Below, one piece after another: positions 15,683-23,737 of a stretch of 23,737 nucleotides of DNA. How positions within the stretch are numbered: position 1 is the stretch's first letter; each line of letters starts with the position of its first letter. The position numbers and the translations under genes are program-made. The stretch comes from Nematocida ironsii (Eukaryota; Microsporidia): NCBI GenBank assembly GCA_001642415.1, contig LTDK01000109.1, positions 1 to 23,737 of the forward strand. Direction: 5' to 3'. Under the pieces are notes generated by a model. That model was given only the letters and a program-made list of their open reading frames with translations, did not search any database and was not told the origin of the DNA.

Positions 15683-17782
15683 ATGCATCGTATGAGTTCA
15701 CTCGGAGCAGCAGCACCTCCAAATACCGATGAAATAATACCGGAAATCAAAGCACTGGAGTATACATACACTAGGTCTACATTTACATCAGCACCGACTA
15801 AAAGAGCAGATTTGAAAAAGACAAAGATTCCTTTTATTATATCTACTACAATTCTTCCTGTGAATGAGCAGCCTGTTAAAAGAGTTGAGGTAATACCTCG
15901 GTGTAAGGACTGTAGGGCGTACTTAAATACGTACAGTGAGGTAATACCACCTGGTTATAAATGGAGATGTTCTATATGCAGAGTAGTTAATGACTCACCT
16001 TCTCCATTGCATTCATACGGTGGGTCACTTCGTGTATTTAGTCCATCTGAGAATACAGAGAATAACAAAAGGGTGAGTACTAATCCTATTCTTACAGAGA
16101 GTATTTTAGAATTTGTCTCACCATCAGAGAGGAATACTCCTCCACCGGCATCTTTAATGTTTTTAGTGGAGTGTACGTCTGAGACAATTGAAAAGGGGAT
16201 ATTTAGTGCAGTGTTACATCAGATAAGTGAATCACTTGATTATTTAAATGATCCTCATGAGAGGGCAACTATTACAATTATACTTATTTCTTCTGTTGTA
16301 GAATTAGTCAGACTAAATCAGCCAGATCTTATTGTAGATAGAATTAATGAAGTGGAGGGGGCTTTACCTATGCTAATGGACACAGAATATACAGCTAGAA
16401 TAAAAGACATAAAAAAGGATATTTTAAATAAAATATCTAAGATAGAAGAGTATGCACTGCAGTGTGTGCGTGAGCCTGGGAACAATTTCGGGCTGGCATT
16501 AAAGCTAGTTAAACACTTATCGCATAGAAGAGCAGAAGTATTTGCATTTTTATCTACTCCTCCTTCTTTAAAGTCTGGTGCTATTACAAAACCATCACTC
16601 AGTCTAAGACCGTGTATGACTTTTTATGAGCACATGGCAAATTCACTGGTTGAGTCTAATGTTTCTGTGAATATATACGTACTTACGTCAAAAACTGTTG
16701 AAATACCTGCTCTTCTTCCACTGGTTGAGAAGACTGGTGGGTACATTAAATACTACCCTGCGTATATAGGCCATTACTCACAGGATAAGGACGCACTGCG
16801 CTTAGACTTAATGCAGCACTTATCGCTAGACAATGGAAATAATGCGTACTGCAGAGTGCGTGTTTCAAATGAAGTATCCATAAAGAAATACTGGGGAGTA
16901 GATGTGCAAAATGACGGACTCATTAGATTATCTAGGCTGTCTCGTGGTAAGACTATATCCTTTGAAATAGATTATGAAGATGATTTGGTTTTGGAGGGGT
17001 TGACTGTTCAGATAGCTACAATTTATACGAATGTTATTGGTGAGCGGATTGTGCGTATTTTAAATTTCACAATTGGACTCGGGCCCACAGCGATTGATAT
17101 TTTGGGACTGGTTCATGGAATAGCTTTAAAGGCTCTTGATGCAGAAGTTGCACAGAGGGGCATGGGCATAAAAACCGTTCTGAAAATGTCGAGTGAAGTG
17201 ACAGAATGTACCGGTTTAATGGGGACTATGTCAGTGTTCCCCAATTTAATACACGGTCTAATTAAGAATAAGGTATTTAAGAATGTATCTTCTGATTTAA
17301 GAGGTATAACGTACTGGGCACTAATTGACGAACCAATGAAAACAGTAGATGCTATAATATATCCCACACTTGTCCGGCTAGACACAGATGTAAATGAATC
17401 TGAAAGTGACGAGGTTATACTTCCCTCGCCTATGCGCCTCTCTGGCAATATGGTTGGTGCAGAGGGTGTTTACTATCTTGACTGTGGTATAATTGCGTAT
17501 GTGTTTATAGGAAATGCCGCCTCTTGCAATTTATTTGAAGGCGTACAGGGCAGAGCATCCATTAACCCACAGGAGAAGAAATATGAAAAAATACGAAATA
17601 TAATGGATTATATGGTAGATGGTAGAATATCTGATCCTGTAGTCTATATCGTACACCAAGGTGGCCATTCATTCCTCTTAGAAGGTTTACAGTCTATGCT
17701 TTTAGATGACGGTGCATCTCCTGTATCTGCTTCGTATCATGAATACTATAATAGATTTGTAGCAAAAGGGTATTTAAAATAA
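15683..17782 (+). CDS. SEC24: Sec24, COPII cargo-binding coat subunit
   Basis: Sec24 pairs with Sec23 on the ER membrane and selects cargo for COPII vesicles. The zinc finger is CxxC-x18-CxxC (C74, C77, C96, C99, counted from the ATG at 15683), with IPRCKDCRAYLN and YKWRCSIC; the W-R-C form favours Sec24 over Sec23. Then come a trunk (vWA-like) domain with TESILEFVSPSE and PASLMFLVECTSE, a beta-sandwich/helical region, and a gelsolin-like C-terminal domain. At about 700 aa it lacks the long Pro/Gln-rich N-terminus of yeast Sec24. The first in-frame ATG is 15683; a second at 15692 is equally possible. The upstream open frame gives a hydrophobic extension without ATG and is excluded. Confidence 0.93.
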   Translation: MHRMSSLGAAAPPNTDEIIPEIKALEYTYTRSTFTSAPTKRADLKKTKIPFIISTTILPVNEQPVKRVEVIPRCKDCRAYLNTYSEVIPPGYKWRCSICRVVNDSPSPLHSYGGSLRVFSPSENTENNKRVSTNPILTESILEFVSPSERNTPPPASLMFLVECTSETIEKGIFSAVLHQISESLDYLNDPHERATITIILISSVVELVRLNQPDLIVDRINEVEGALPMLMDTEYTARIKDIKKDILNKISKIEEYALQCVREPGNNFGLALKLVKHLSHRRAEVFAFLSTPPSLKSGAITKPSLSLRPCMTFYEHMANSLVESNVSVNIYVLTSKTVEIPALLPLVEKTGGYIKYYPAYIGHYSQDKDALRLDLMQHLSLDNGNNAYCRVRVSNEVSIKKYWGVDVQNDGLIRLSRLSRGKTISFEIDYEDDLVLEGLTVQIATIYTNVIGERIVRILNFTIGLGPTAIDILGLVHGIALKALDAEVAQRGMGIKTVLKMSSEVTECTGLMGTMSVFPNLIHGLIKNKVFKNVSSDLRGITYWALIDEPMKTVDAIIYPTLVRLDTDVNESESDEVILPSPMRLSGNMVGAEGVYYLDCGIIAYVFIGNAASCNLFEGVQGRASINPQEKKYEKIRNIMDYMVDGRISDPVVYIVHQGGHSFLLEGLQSMLLDDGASPVSASYHEYYNRFVAKGYLK

Positions 17783-18500
17783 TCTGTTACAATAAATAGT
17801 ATAATACTGTTATTTACTGGCTTATTCACTCAGCAGCCCAATTTATCCTAAACCCGAAATTTGCTTGGTAATTCAGTCACTGCAATAAAGAATGTTTTTA
17901 TTAGAATTTTTCCCCTTTCAGATTTTATTATTAAATGCAAAGCCTATACAGAAATATTTCTATTTAAACACTTTTATTTTTATTTAAAATAATTTACATA
18001 TAACCAGAAATTTAAGACAAATAAGATATTCTTATGTATAACACACTAAACATAACAGACACTGTAATATATAAAGTTTATTATTTATAATTTCTAGTAC
18101 TTGGTTTCTTTCTCTTTCTTGTAAATAAGAACACTTATATAGTATAGTAAAACTTGGTCTTTATTGAATTCTGGAATCTCTTATATAGCTTCATTTCGCA
18201 TAATATTACAATGTGCAGACATGAAATATCTTGGTATTTACACATATGGTATTGCACACTGAGGCGCTATCTAGTATTTTGACAGAATTAATTGTTTCAT
18301 TAATTCACACATGGCAGTGTTATTGTTGTGAGGAGTATGATTGCCGTGTGCTCACTAAGAACCAACAAAAATATTTTATGTAACATAATATAGTTTGAAA
18401 TTTAATTAAAATTAATTAAAATTAATTGTTTTTACAGTTGGATATATCAATTTATATTAAAGAGAAGAAATAAAAACAAAAATTTTTAAAAAACAAAAAA
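17783..18500. other. 718-bp intergenic region, no gene recognised
   Basis: No supported ORF. Base composition is more mixed than in the other gaps, especially about 17820-17900 and 18200-18365, and a GTGAG...CTCAC inverted repeat sits near 18331-18355. I could not match SRP RNA, RNase P, U6 or snoRNA box patterns with confidence. The repeat motif of the 9.9-12.6 kb region is absent. Just upstream of 18501 the sequence is an A-rich leader. Confidence 0.5.
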
Positions 18501-19751
18501 ATGGAAACCACACATAAAGACAAACTATCTAAGAAAGAAACAAAGAAACCCAAAAGAATACCAGACAAGCTAATTAACCTAGCAAATAATATATACTATA
18601 TTCAACTACGCTTGTGGCGTGAAAAATATTCTAACAGTAATAATAAAATTATGGATAATTCAATAGAAGAAATGTCTTTAAAACATGCGGGCATGGTTAT
18701 AGACATAATTATGAAAGCAGCAAAAGAATTAGACAGTAAAGATAAAAAAGAAGCATTTTATGAATTAATAGGGAATAATCATATGATTATAGCAGAAGTA
18801 TATACACATAATAGACATTTCTTTAATTCTGCTATTAATAAACTGTGTGAGAAAGAATGCTTAGCAGAATTAGATGCCAAAATGACTTCAAATGATGCAA
18901 TGTTTAAACTGTGTGAGTTAACAGAATCTAAAGAATGCTCTAGATTACAGAGAGTATTCGATATACTAATGAAACATGGTGATAATCTAACTACAGTCGA
19001 TAAGAATGGGATAAAGCAATCAAATGCAAGTAAATTGGGTATAAGTAAAGATGATATTAAATCATTACAATTACTTGCAAAAACAGATAAGTGGGGTAAA
19101 TTTGACTTTCTGGAATTTTTAATATTTCCAATATACTTGTCAATACGTACCAGAAAAAAAAATGGAGCGCCTAAGTTTAATTTCATTATATATGATTTAT
19201 ATGATATAATATTAGATATGGCTATATTAGAAGAAAATATAGACATAGAAACATATAAAAAAAAGAACATAGAGAGAATTAAAAGATACTTGAATGATCT
19301 GAAAAATAAGGATAGAGTGGTTATTCGATTTAAAAATAAGGATTCTAAAATATATAATGCGATAACTCAAAATAAGAAATTGGAAGATATCAAATTTAAA
19401 ACTAACGTAGTTGATAATTACTTTAAATCCGCAAAGTCACTTGTTTCAATTATTAGAGGAAAATCTAGTCGTACAACTAATGAAGAAGCACAAACTAGCA
19501 ATAGCGCATCTTCTAGTCAGCATGAACAAAAAAGTAATGAAATTATACAAGATGTTATTGATACTTCTAGTTTAAAGGAGGAAGATATTACTTCTTTATC
19601 AGTAGCCAGTCCTTTTAGCCATAAAACTAATGAAGAAGTAATTACAGATTTCTTAAATAATAGTAATTTATCTATTTTACTAACAGCTATGAGTATTTCT
19701 TTAATTATTCTTAGTATTTTAAGTTATACAAAAATGAAACAAACCATCTAA
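18501..19751 (+). CDS. Lineage-specific protein with C-terminal membrane anchor
   Basis: The 416-aa product is of unknown function. It has a Lys-rich N-terminus without signal peptide, a predicted all-helical body (about 20-310), and a Ser/Thr/Glu-rich low-complexity region (about 325-385). One hydrophobic segment at about 390-409 is followed by YTKMKQTI, the layout of a tail-anchored protein facing the cytosol. Core-gene neighbours stop here and only lineage-specific genes follow. The N-terminal block (KKPKRIPDKLINLANNIYY) loosely resembles residues of the broken gene at 344-751 (KKRARITNIPVLSARIYAY). Fast-evolving families with signal peptides or C-terminal anchors are known in Nematocida and thought to be host-exposed; membership here is a guess. 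Start is a clear ATG. Confidence 0.75.
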   Translation: METTHKDKLSKKETKKPKRIPDKLINLANNIYYIQLRLWREKYSNSNNKIMDNSIEEMSLKHAGMVIDIIMKAAKELDSKDKKEAFYELIGNNHMIIAEVYTHNRHFFNSAINKLCEKECLAELDAKMTSNDAMFKLCELTESKECSRLQRVFDILMKHGDNLTTVDKNGIKQSNASKLGISKDDIKSLQLLAKTDKWGKFDFLEFLIFPIYLSIRTRKKNGAPKFNFIIYDLYDIILDMAILEENIDIETYKKKNIERIKRYLNDLKNKDRVVIRFKNKDSKIYNAITQNKKLEDIKFKTNVVDNYFKSAKSLVSIIRGKSSRTTNEEAQTSNSASSSQHEQKSNEIIQDVIDTSSLKEEDITSLSVASPFSHKTNEEVITDFLNNSNLSILLTAMSISLIILSILSYTKMKQTI

Positions 19752-20520
19752 TGAACAATTAAAATATCCATTATTTTAATATCACCACTGCATTAAACTA
19801 TAATGCTTATATAAGCATACTCTGAGAAGAGTAATCCAGTAATTAAAGTGGTAATCCAATGTTCTTTTTATTTTATATTCTTAGTCCATATTAAAATTGG
19901 TTTTATTCTTATACAAAGGATGGACTTATTTTAATTTTTTATTATTCTTGCCATATAAAACTTTAAATATTTATATATTATTATAGCATTAGATGTCATT
20001 GCTTAGATGAGTGTATGGTCTGTGTTTTGTATGATTTATCTTTTATTAAAAACCATAAGGGATTCTTTAAAGACTCATTAAGACACTTTAATGTTTATTG
20101 GACTTGACTATGTCTTTATATACCTATATGTTCAATTTAATTCATATTAACGTGTTTATGTATTCATTCAGATAACTCATATATTACTATATTTGTGCTA
20201 GTCTTAGCATATGACATAAACTAGTATTGTTTTGTCTTTGTTTAAATCTACAATCTCCCTTTACTCCTTTTATTTTTATTAGCATACGTCTTTTTATATT
20301 TTTCTCACTCCATTCTGCTATCTATTAACCACTTATATTCAATATCTCTAAGATAACCCCTGTAATATAAATATGAGTTTATTAAAATTAGAACTATTTA
20401 TTCCTTATAAAAATATAATTTCAGATTTCTTAAATATGGCGTATGATTACATTTAACCCAATAGCTATTCAATTAAATCAAAAATTTAAAGTATAAATAT
20501 AACTTAAAAATGAAAATTAA
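19752..20520. other. 769-bp AT-rich intergenic region with a palindrome/hairpin
   Basis: No coding frame is supported. Near the 3' end of the 18501 gene there is a perfect 16-bp palindrome (19803-19818) followed directly by a small hairpin (19819-19832). The rest is T-rich sequence before the next gene, with an A-rich leader just before 20521. Confidence 0.5.
19803..19832 (+). other. Palindrome plus GAGA-loop hairpin in 3' region
   Basis: ATGCTTATATAAGCAT is its own reverse complement. The next bases form ACTCT-GAGA-AGAGT, a 5-bp stem closed by a GNRA-type tetraloop. They lie about 50-80 bp after the stop at 19751, so they may be a 3'-UTR structure or chance. Confidence 0.35.
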
Positions 20521-21453
20521 ATGCATTTTAGATACTGTCTACTGTTATTGTACATAACAAATATAAAAGCAAGAATGATATGGGAAGATATAGAAGGATT
20601 TAAAAGAATTGTTGTTGGTTCATATTATGGTGCTAAGATGGCAGTGTCACCATATGATTCGTTGCATCCTACAAACTTATATGTCAATAGTAAGCTTGGA
20701 TTTATATATAACCTAAGCACATTTGATTATCATGTAGACATAAAATATAAAATGGAAGTTACAACTAGTGAATATGGCGATAATGTCTATAAATGCAGTA
20801 AAACATCTGATAAAAATGAGGTTCATAATTTAAAACATATCAAACAATACGAATCGGATGTATATTTGAAGTTTTATAGGTGTTTAAATGACATGTTTCC
20901 TACAGTAGATGGAAGAGCAACAATTTATTCAGAAGAAGAATATTCATTTTTAGCTTTTCTTAATAATATTCCAAAGAAAAAAGACAGGCTGAGACTGCTT
21001 GCTTCTTTGTTTTTACTTTTTGAGGAGATAGATATTTCTTTGAAAATAGAAGAAAATAAAGCTAATGGGGATGTGCTTGTTCTTAAAACATCTGAGTATA
21101 GCACTGAGAATTATTTTAGCACTGAATTGAAGCTAGGAAATAAAAATTGCAAAAATAAAGTGAATGAAAATGAACTACATTCACTAGGTGATAAATATTA
21201 TTACACACAAACTAAAAATATAGTTGATTTCTATAATGAAATTAAAGGTGCTACGTTATCACCAGTATGCGGTTATACATGTGCTCTTAGAGATATGACT
21301 AAAAGGCTTATACAAACGTATACATTTGAGTACATATCCAATAAAGAAGATATGGAAGAGTATTTTGTAGAAACATTTAATATACTAAAAGAGCATGTTG
21401 ATGCACTAGAAAAAAAAGATCTCCCTGTTGATAAAAAAACTCAAACTCGCTAA
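20521..21453 (+). CDS. Secreted lineage-specific protein, N-terminal part before a frameshift
   Basis: The ATG start is followed by a signal-peptide-like segment (basic MHFR, hydrophobic YCLLLLYITNI, likely cleavage near Ala17). The body is polar with hydrophobic helical stretches such as RLRLLASLFLLFEEIDISL. I recognise no domain. The frame ends at 21453, but 21433-21439 is a run of seven A: with six A the reading continues into the 512-codon frame that overlaps it, giving one protein of about 815 residues. So this is probably the first third of one gene, either frameshifted in the genome or carrying a homopolymer sequencing error. Signal peptide, large size and position among lineage-specific genes fit the large secreted families of Nematocida-like microsporidia (inference). 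Confidence 0.65.
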   Translation: MHFRYCLLLLYITNIKARMIWEDIEGFKRIVVGSYYGAKMAVSPYDSLHPTNLYVNSKLGFIYNLSTFDYHVDIKYKMEVTTSEYGDNVYKCSKTSDKNEVHNLKHIKQYESDVYLKFYRCLNDMFPTVDGRATIYSEEEYSFLAFLNNIPKKKDRLRLLASLFLLFEEIDISLKIEENKANGDVLVLKTSEYSTENYFSTELKLGNKNCKNKVNENELHSLGDKYYYTQTKNIVDFYNEIKGATLSPVCGYTCALRDMTKRLIQTYTFEYISNKEDMEEYFVETFNILKEHVDALEKKDLPVDKKTQTR

Positions 21454-22966
21454 GGGCATTTTTAATGATCTCTTCCATTCTATACATGTTGACTGGTTAG
21501 ATGAAACCCCGTTAAACATGCTTTATATAACGGAAATTAATGAGCGTATAAGTGAACATGTGTTTATTCCCTTTCATAGAGAACTATCCATACCAGATAT
21601 TTTACGAACTTGCTACAAAAGCAATGAATTATTCCTAACTGGAATAGCTTCTAGCTCTATGAATATATCTAATCCACCCATGCATTCCTTCCCTACTAAA
21701 CTAGAATATCTTTCTGGTTTAGACAAGGTTGCTATTGGTACAGAAACTAGCATACTTACTCTACTTTGCTGTTGTTTATATGACAGCCATGGAATGGAAT
21801 ATACTCTTAAAACAATTGAAAATTCTCCTATAGAATTAAAGAAGTTCTTTACTAAATACCGAGACTTATTTGACACAGAAGATTTAAGTGTTCACTACGA
21901 CTGGTATAAGTTAATTAATACTTTGATAATTAAGAATCCATCAAATTCTAGCCTTAAAGACAAGTACTATAGCGGAGGCCTGCTAAGTATGCTTTCTATT
22001 ATTTTAGACATAACTAATGGGTCTGAAGACACAAAGAAAGAATTAAATGGGCTTATTAAAAAAGTAAGAGAAGAAAAAAACTTAAGCTCAGAACTGACTG
22101 CGAATATTAATAATTTAGTTAATAAAATATTGGCCTTACTTTCATATAATAAAAAACTGGAAGTAACAACAGACCCAGATCTTAGAATAGACACACTTGA
22201 AAACCAAGAATCTGATATATTTGGGAAATTGCATCTAAAAATTTATAATAATTATAACCATGTAGTAAACTTAACTATGAACTTTAGTGCCACTGAATTA
22301 ACTGCTAAATGTGATGATATATATGAGGTTATGTGTGAAACTGGCGACCATTCTGAGTTAACCTCATGTTTTAACTACCTACTTTGCATAGACCAACGGT
22401 TTAAAAAATCGAAAACTCTTGATAGTACTCGTGATCTAATGTTGGATTACATTATATACAAACTAAATAGATTAGATAATATCCTATATGGAGAAGCAAG
22501 GCCATACCATGTTAAAAAACCCACGCATATCACATTCATTAGTAATGAATTAAATCGAAATAGGCTATTTTCATGTGGAAGAATTCTGTATACAGCGGAT
22601 AAAAGGCTGCTAGTACAATCTCTTTACTTATCTCAATATGATAAAAAACGCCCGAATTATTTCATTGGTAGAAATATTATTATTAATATTGTAGGAAGTA
22701 TGTTAAATTTCAAAACAAGCGCAATAGATAGGGTAATTTATGCTATTGATGCCAATTGGGGGATTGACCGCTTTAATGATAATATAATAATGGATGAAAA
22801 GGTTTATTCGAAATTAAAGCCTGGTATTGAAGCTATAAGAGTGGAATCCGAATCAGAATCGGATGATAGTTCAGATAGTGATTCAGATGATGATTCAGAT
22901 AGTGATTTAGATAGTAATTCGGATGATGATTCAGATAGTGATTCAGATGATAATCCAGATGAATAA
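21428..22966 (+). CDS. Secreted lineage-specific protein, C-terminal part with acidic Ser/Asp tail
   Basis: The frame is open from 21428, but its first ATG is at 21518, so alone it would lack a conserved start; it reads naturally as the continuation of the 20521 gene. The product is mostly helical with several Leu-rich segments (LLCCCLYDS, LLSMLSIILDI) and no domain I recognise. The end, from about residue 470, is a repetitive acidic tail of Ser-Asp units. No membrane anchor is present, so the joined protein would be secreted or luminal. If annotated separately it would probably be given as 21518-22966. Confidence 0.65.
   Translation: MIKKLKLAKGIFNDLFHSIHVDWLDETPLNMLYITEINERISEHVFIPFHRELSIPDILRTCYKSNELFLTGIASSSMNISNPPMHSFPTKLEYLSGLDKVAIGTETSILTLLCCCLYDSHGMEYTLKTIENSPIELKKFFTKYRDLFDTEDLSVHYDWYKLINTLIIKNPSNSSLKDKYYSGGLLSMLSIILDITNGSEDTKKELNGLIKKVREEKNLSSELTANINNLVNKILALLSYNKKLEVTTDPDLRIDTLENQESDIFGKLHLKIYNNYNHVVNLTMNFSATELTAKCDDIYEVMCETGDHSELTSCFNYLLCIDQRFKKSKTLDSTRDLMLDYIIYKLNRLDNILYGEARPYHVKKPTHITFISNELNRNRLFSCGRILYTADKRLLVQSLYLSQYDKKRPNYFIGRNIIINIVGSMLNFKTSAIDRVIYAIDANWGIDRFNDNIIMDEKVYSKLKPGIEAIRVESESESDDSSDSDSDDDSDSDLDSNSDDDSDSDSDDNPDE
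22846..22963 (+). repeat. Ser/Asp-coding minisatellite (GATTCAGATAGT units)
   Basis: Degenerate 6-21 bp units of GATTCAGATAGTGATTCAGA encode the Ser-Asp tail. The repeated DNA makes length change by slippage likely while keeping the frame. Confidence 0.75.
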
Positions 22967-23737
22967 GGGGGTTATGTTATATCCTAAGTGCATATACACT
23001 TCATATGTTTGTGTACTAAGCTATATAATATATCCAGAGTGACTTAAAAAAAGTGACAATTTCTGGCTATGTTATATAAATATAACCAGAAAATACACAG
23101 AGAGACTTTTGCTTTATACTAACCAGTAGTGGTTGCATTTTATCAAATATGCTAACTATTATTGAATAGTATAACAATAAAAGAAATAATACAGAATAGA
23201 TAGTTTTTCTTAATTATAAGTGGCATGTAACTTGAATTAGTCCTACAGCCTTTTAATACTTTATTAATATGATTAAATTCTTCTATCACTAGTTTATTTA
23301 TATCTCAGAAGTTTCTACTATTATTTTATTTATATCTCAGAAGTTTCTGCTATTATTTTTTATTCTTTCTTATAAGGCCATTCTATACTATTTAAACTTA
23401 ATAAGGAATAGTGTTGTCATAAAATAATATGCTAATTATACTGTGAAGTATATAAAAGTCAAGTCATACAAACATATTTTACTTCTATTAATGAAATATC
23501 TAGTAGTTAATGTTTAAAAATAGGAATAAGAACAAATCATTTATATTTGTATTCTTGTTATAATTATAATGCAATGCAGACTGTCGTACAATATTGTTTT
23601 CTATTTCTAATTAGTTATATACTTCTGTTTCTGTATTTCTCATATAAATCTGTCTTTCTAATATATTATTGCTATAATCCATCTGCATTATTTTTACAAT
23701 AATTTCTATTTCTGTATTTCTTTATTTTTTTATAAAC
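22967..23737. other. 771-bp AT-rich 3' flank, no gene recognised
   Basis: No supported ORF. It holds an imperfect hairpin at 23060-23092 (11-bp arms TTTCTGGCTAT/ATAACCAGAAA, one mismatch), a 32-bp tandem pair at 23293-23356, and TTTCTGTATTTCT-type pyrimidine repeats at about 23600-23730. Confidence 0.5.
23293..23356 (+). repeat. 32-bp tandem duplication
   Basis: 23293-23324 and 23325-23356 are adjacent copies differing at one base (A to G), containing TATCTCAGAAGTTTCT. Confidence 0.8.

Noticed and set aside
16441..17448. Minus-strand ORF of 111 codons inside SEC24 (17113-17448)
   Set aside because: Shadow frame of SEC24; no start context or domain.
15683..17782. Assignment to Sec23
   Set aside because: The zinc finger WRCxxC form, the LEFVSPSE segment and the C-terminal end match Sec24 rather than Sec23.

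Overview
The window looks like a piece of a microsporidian (fungal-lineage) nuclear chromosome. Every recognisable gene is eukaryotic: cytosolic HSP90, a RAD3/RTEL1-type helicase, the cleavage/polyadenylation factor Pfs2, the SSU-processome protein Utp7, a PRA1/Yip3 protein, DNA ligase I, COPII Sec24 and tRNA-Cys with internal Pol III boxes. All are intronless, shortened against yeast or human relatives, and some starts lie only tens of bases apart. Noncoding DNA is very A+T-rich. Lineage-specific secreted or membrane-anchored proteins at both ends recall the large gene families of Nematocida-like microsporidia. The genus is an inference; the phylum-level call is firmer.

Layout. 296-1710: a broken lineage-specific gene (no start ATG, one frameshift). 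2138-4264 (-): HSP90 lacking the acidic MEEVD tail. 4525-5286 (-): an OB-fold protein resembling HROB, head-to-head (19 bp) with an RTEL1/FANCJ-like helicase (5306-7384, +). 7444-8625 (-) PFS2 and 8664-9908 (+) UTP7 form a second head-to-head pair (38 bp). 9909-12651: about 2.7 kb dominated by a short inverted-repeat motif (core TGTGTAATAA) with longer nested duplications, enclosing two small membrane-protein genes (93 aa unknown; PRA1). 12652-13170 (-): unknown 172-aa protein. 13249-13320: tRNA-Cys(GCA). 13334-15214: DNA ligase I, starting 13 bp after the tRNA. 15683-17782: SEC24. 18501-19751: lineage-specific protein with a C-terminal membrane anchor. 20521-22966: a secreted protein of about 815 residues with a Ser/Asp-rich tail, split by one extra base in an A7 run.

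The middle genes are housekeeping: DNA replication/repair (ligase, helicase, OB-fold protein), RNA processing (Pfs2, Utp7), protein folding (HSP90) and ER-Golgi traffic (Sec24, PRA1). The outer genes look like fast-evolving, possibly host-exposed proteins. The most unusual signals are the palindromic repeat family, which also occurs inside a coding sequence; the tail-less HSP90; and the possible HROB-like/RTEL1-like pair in a reduced genome.
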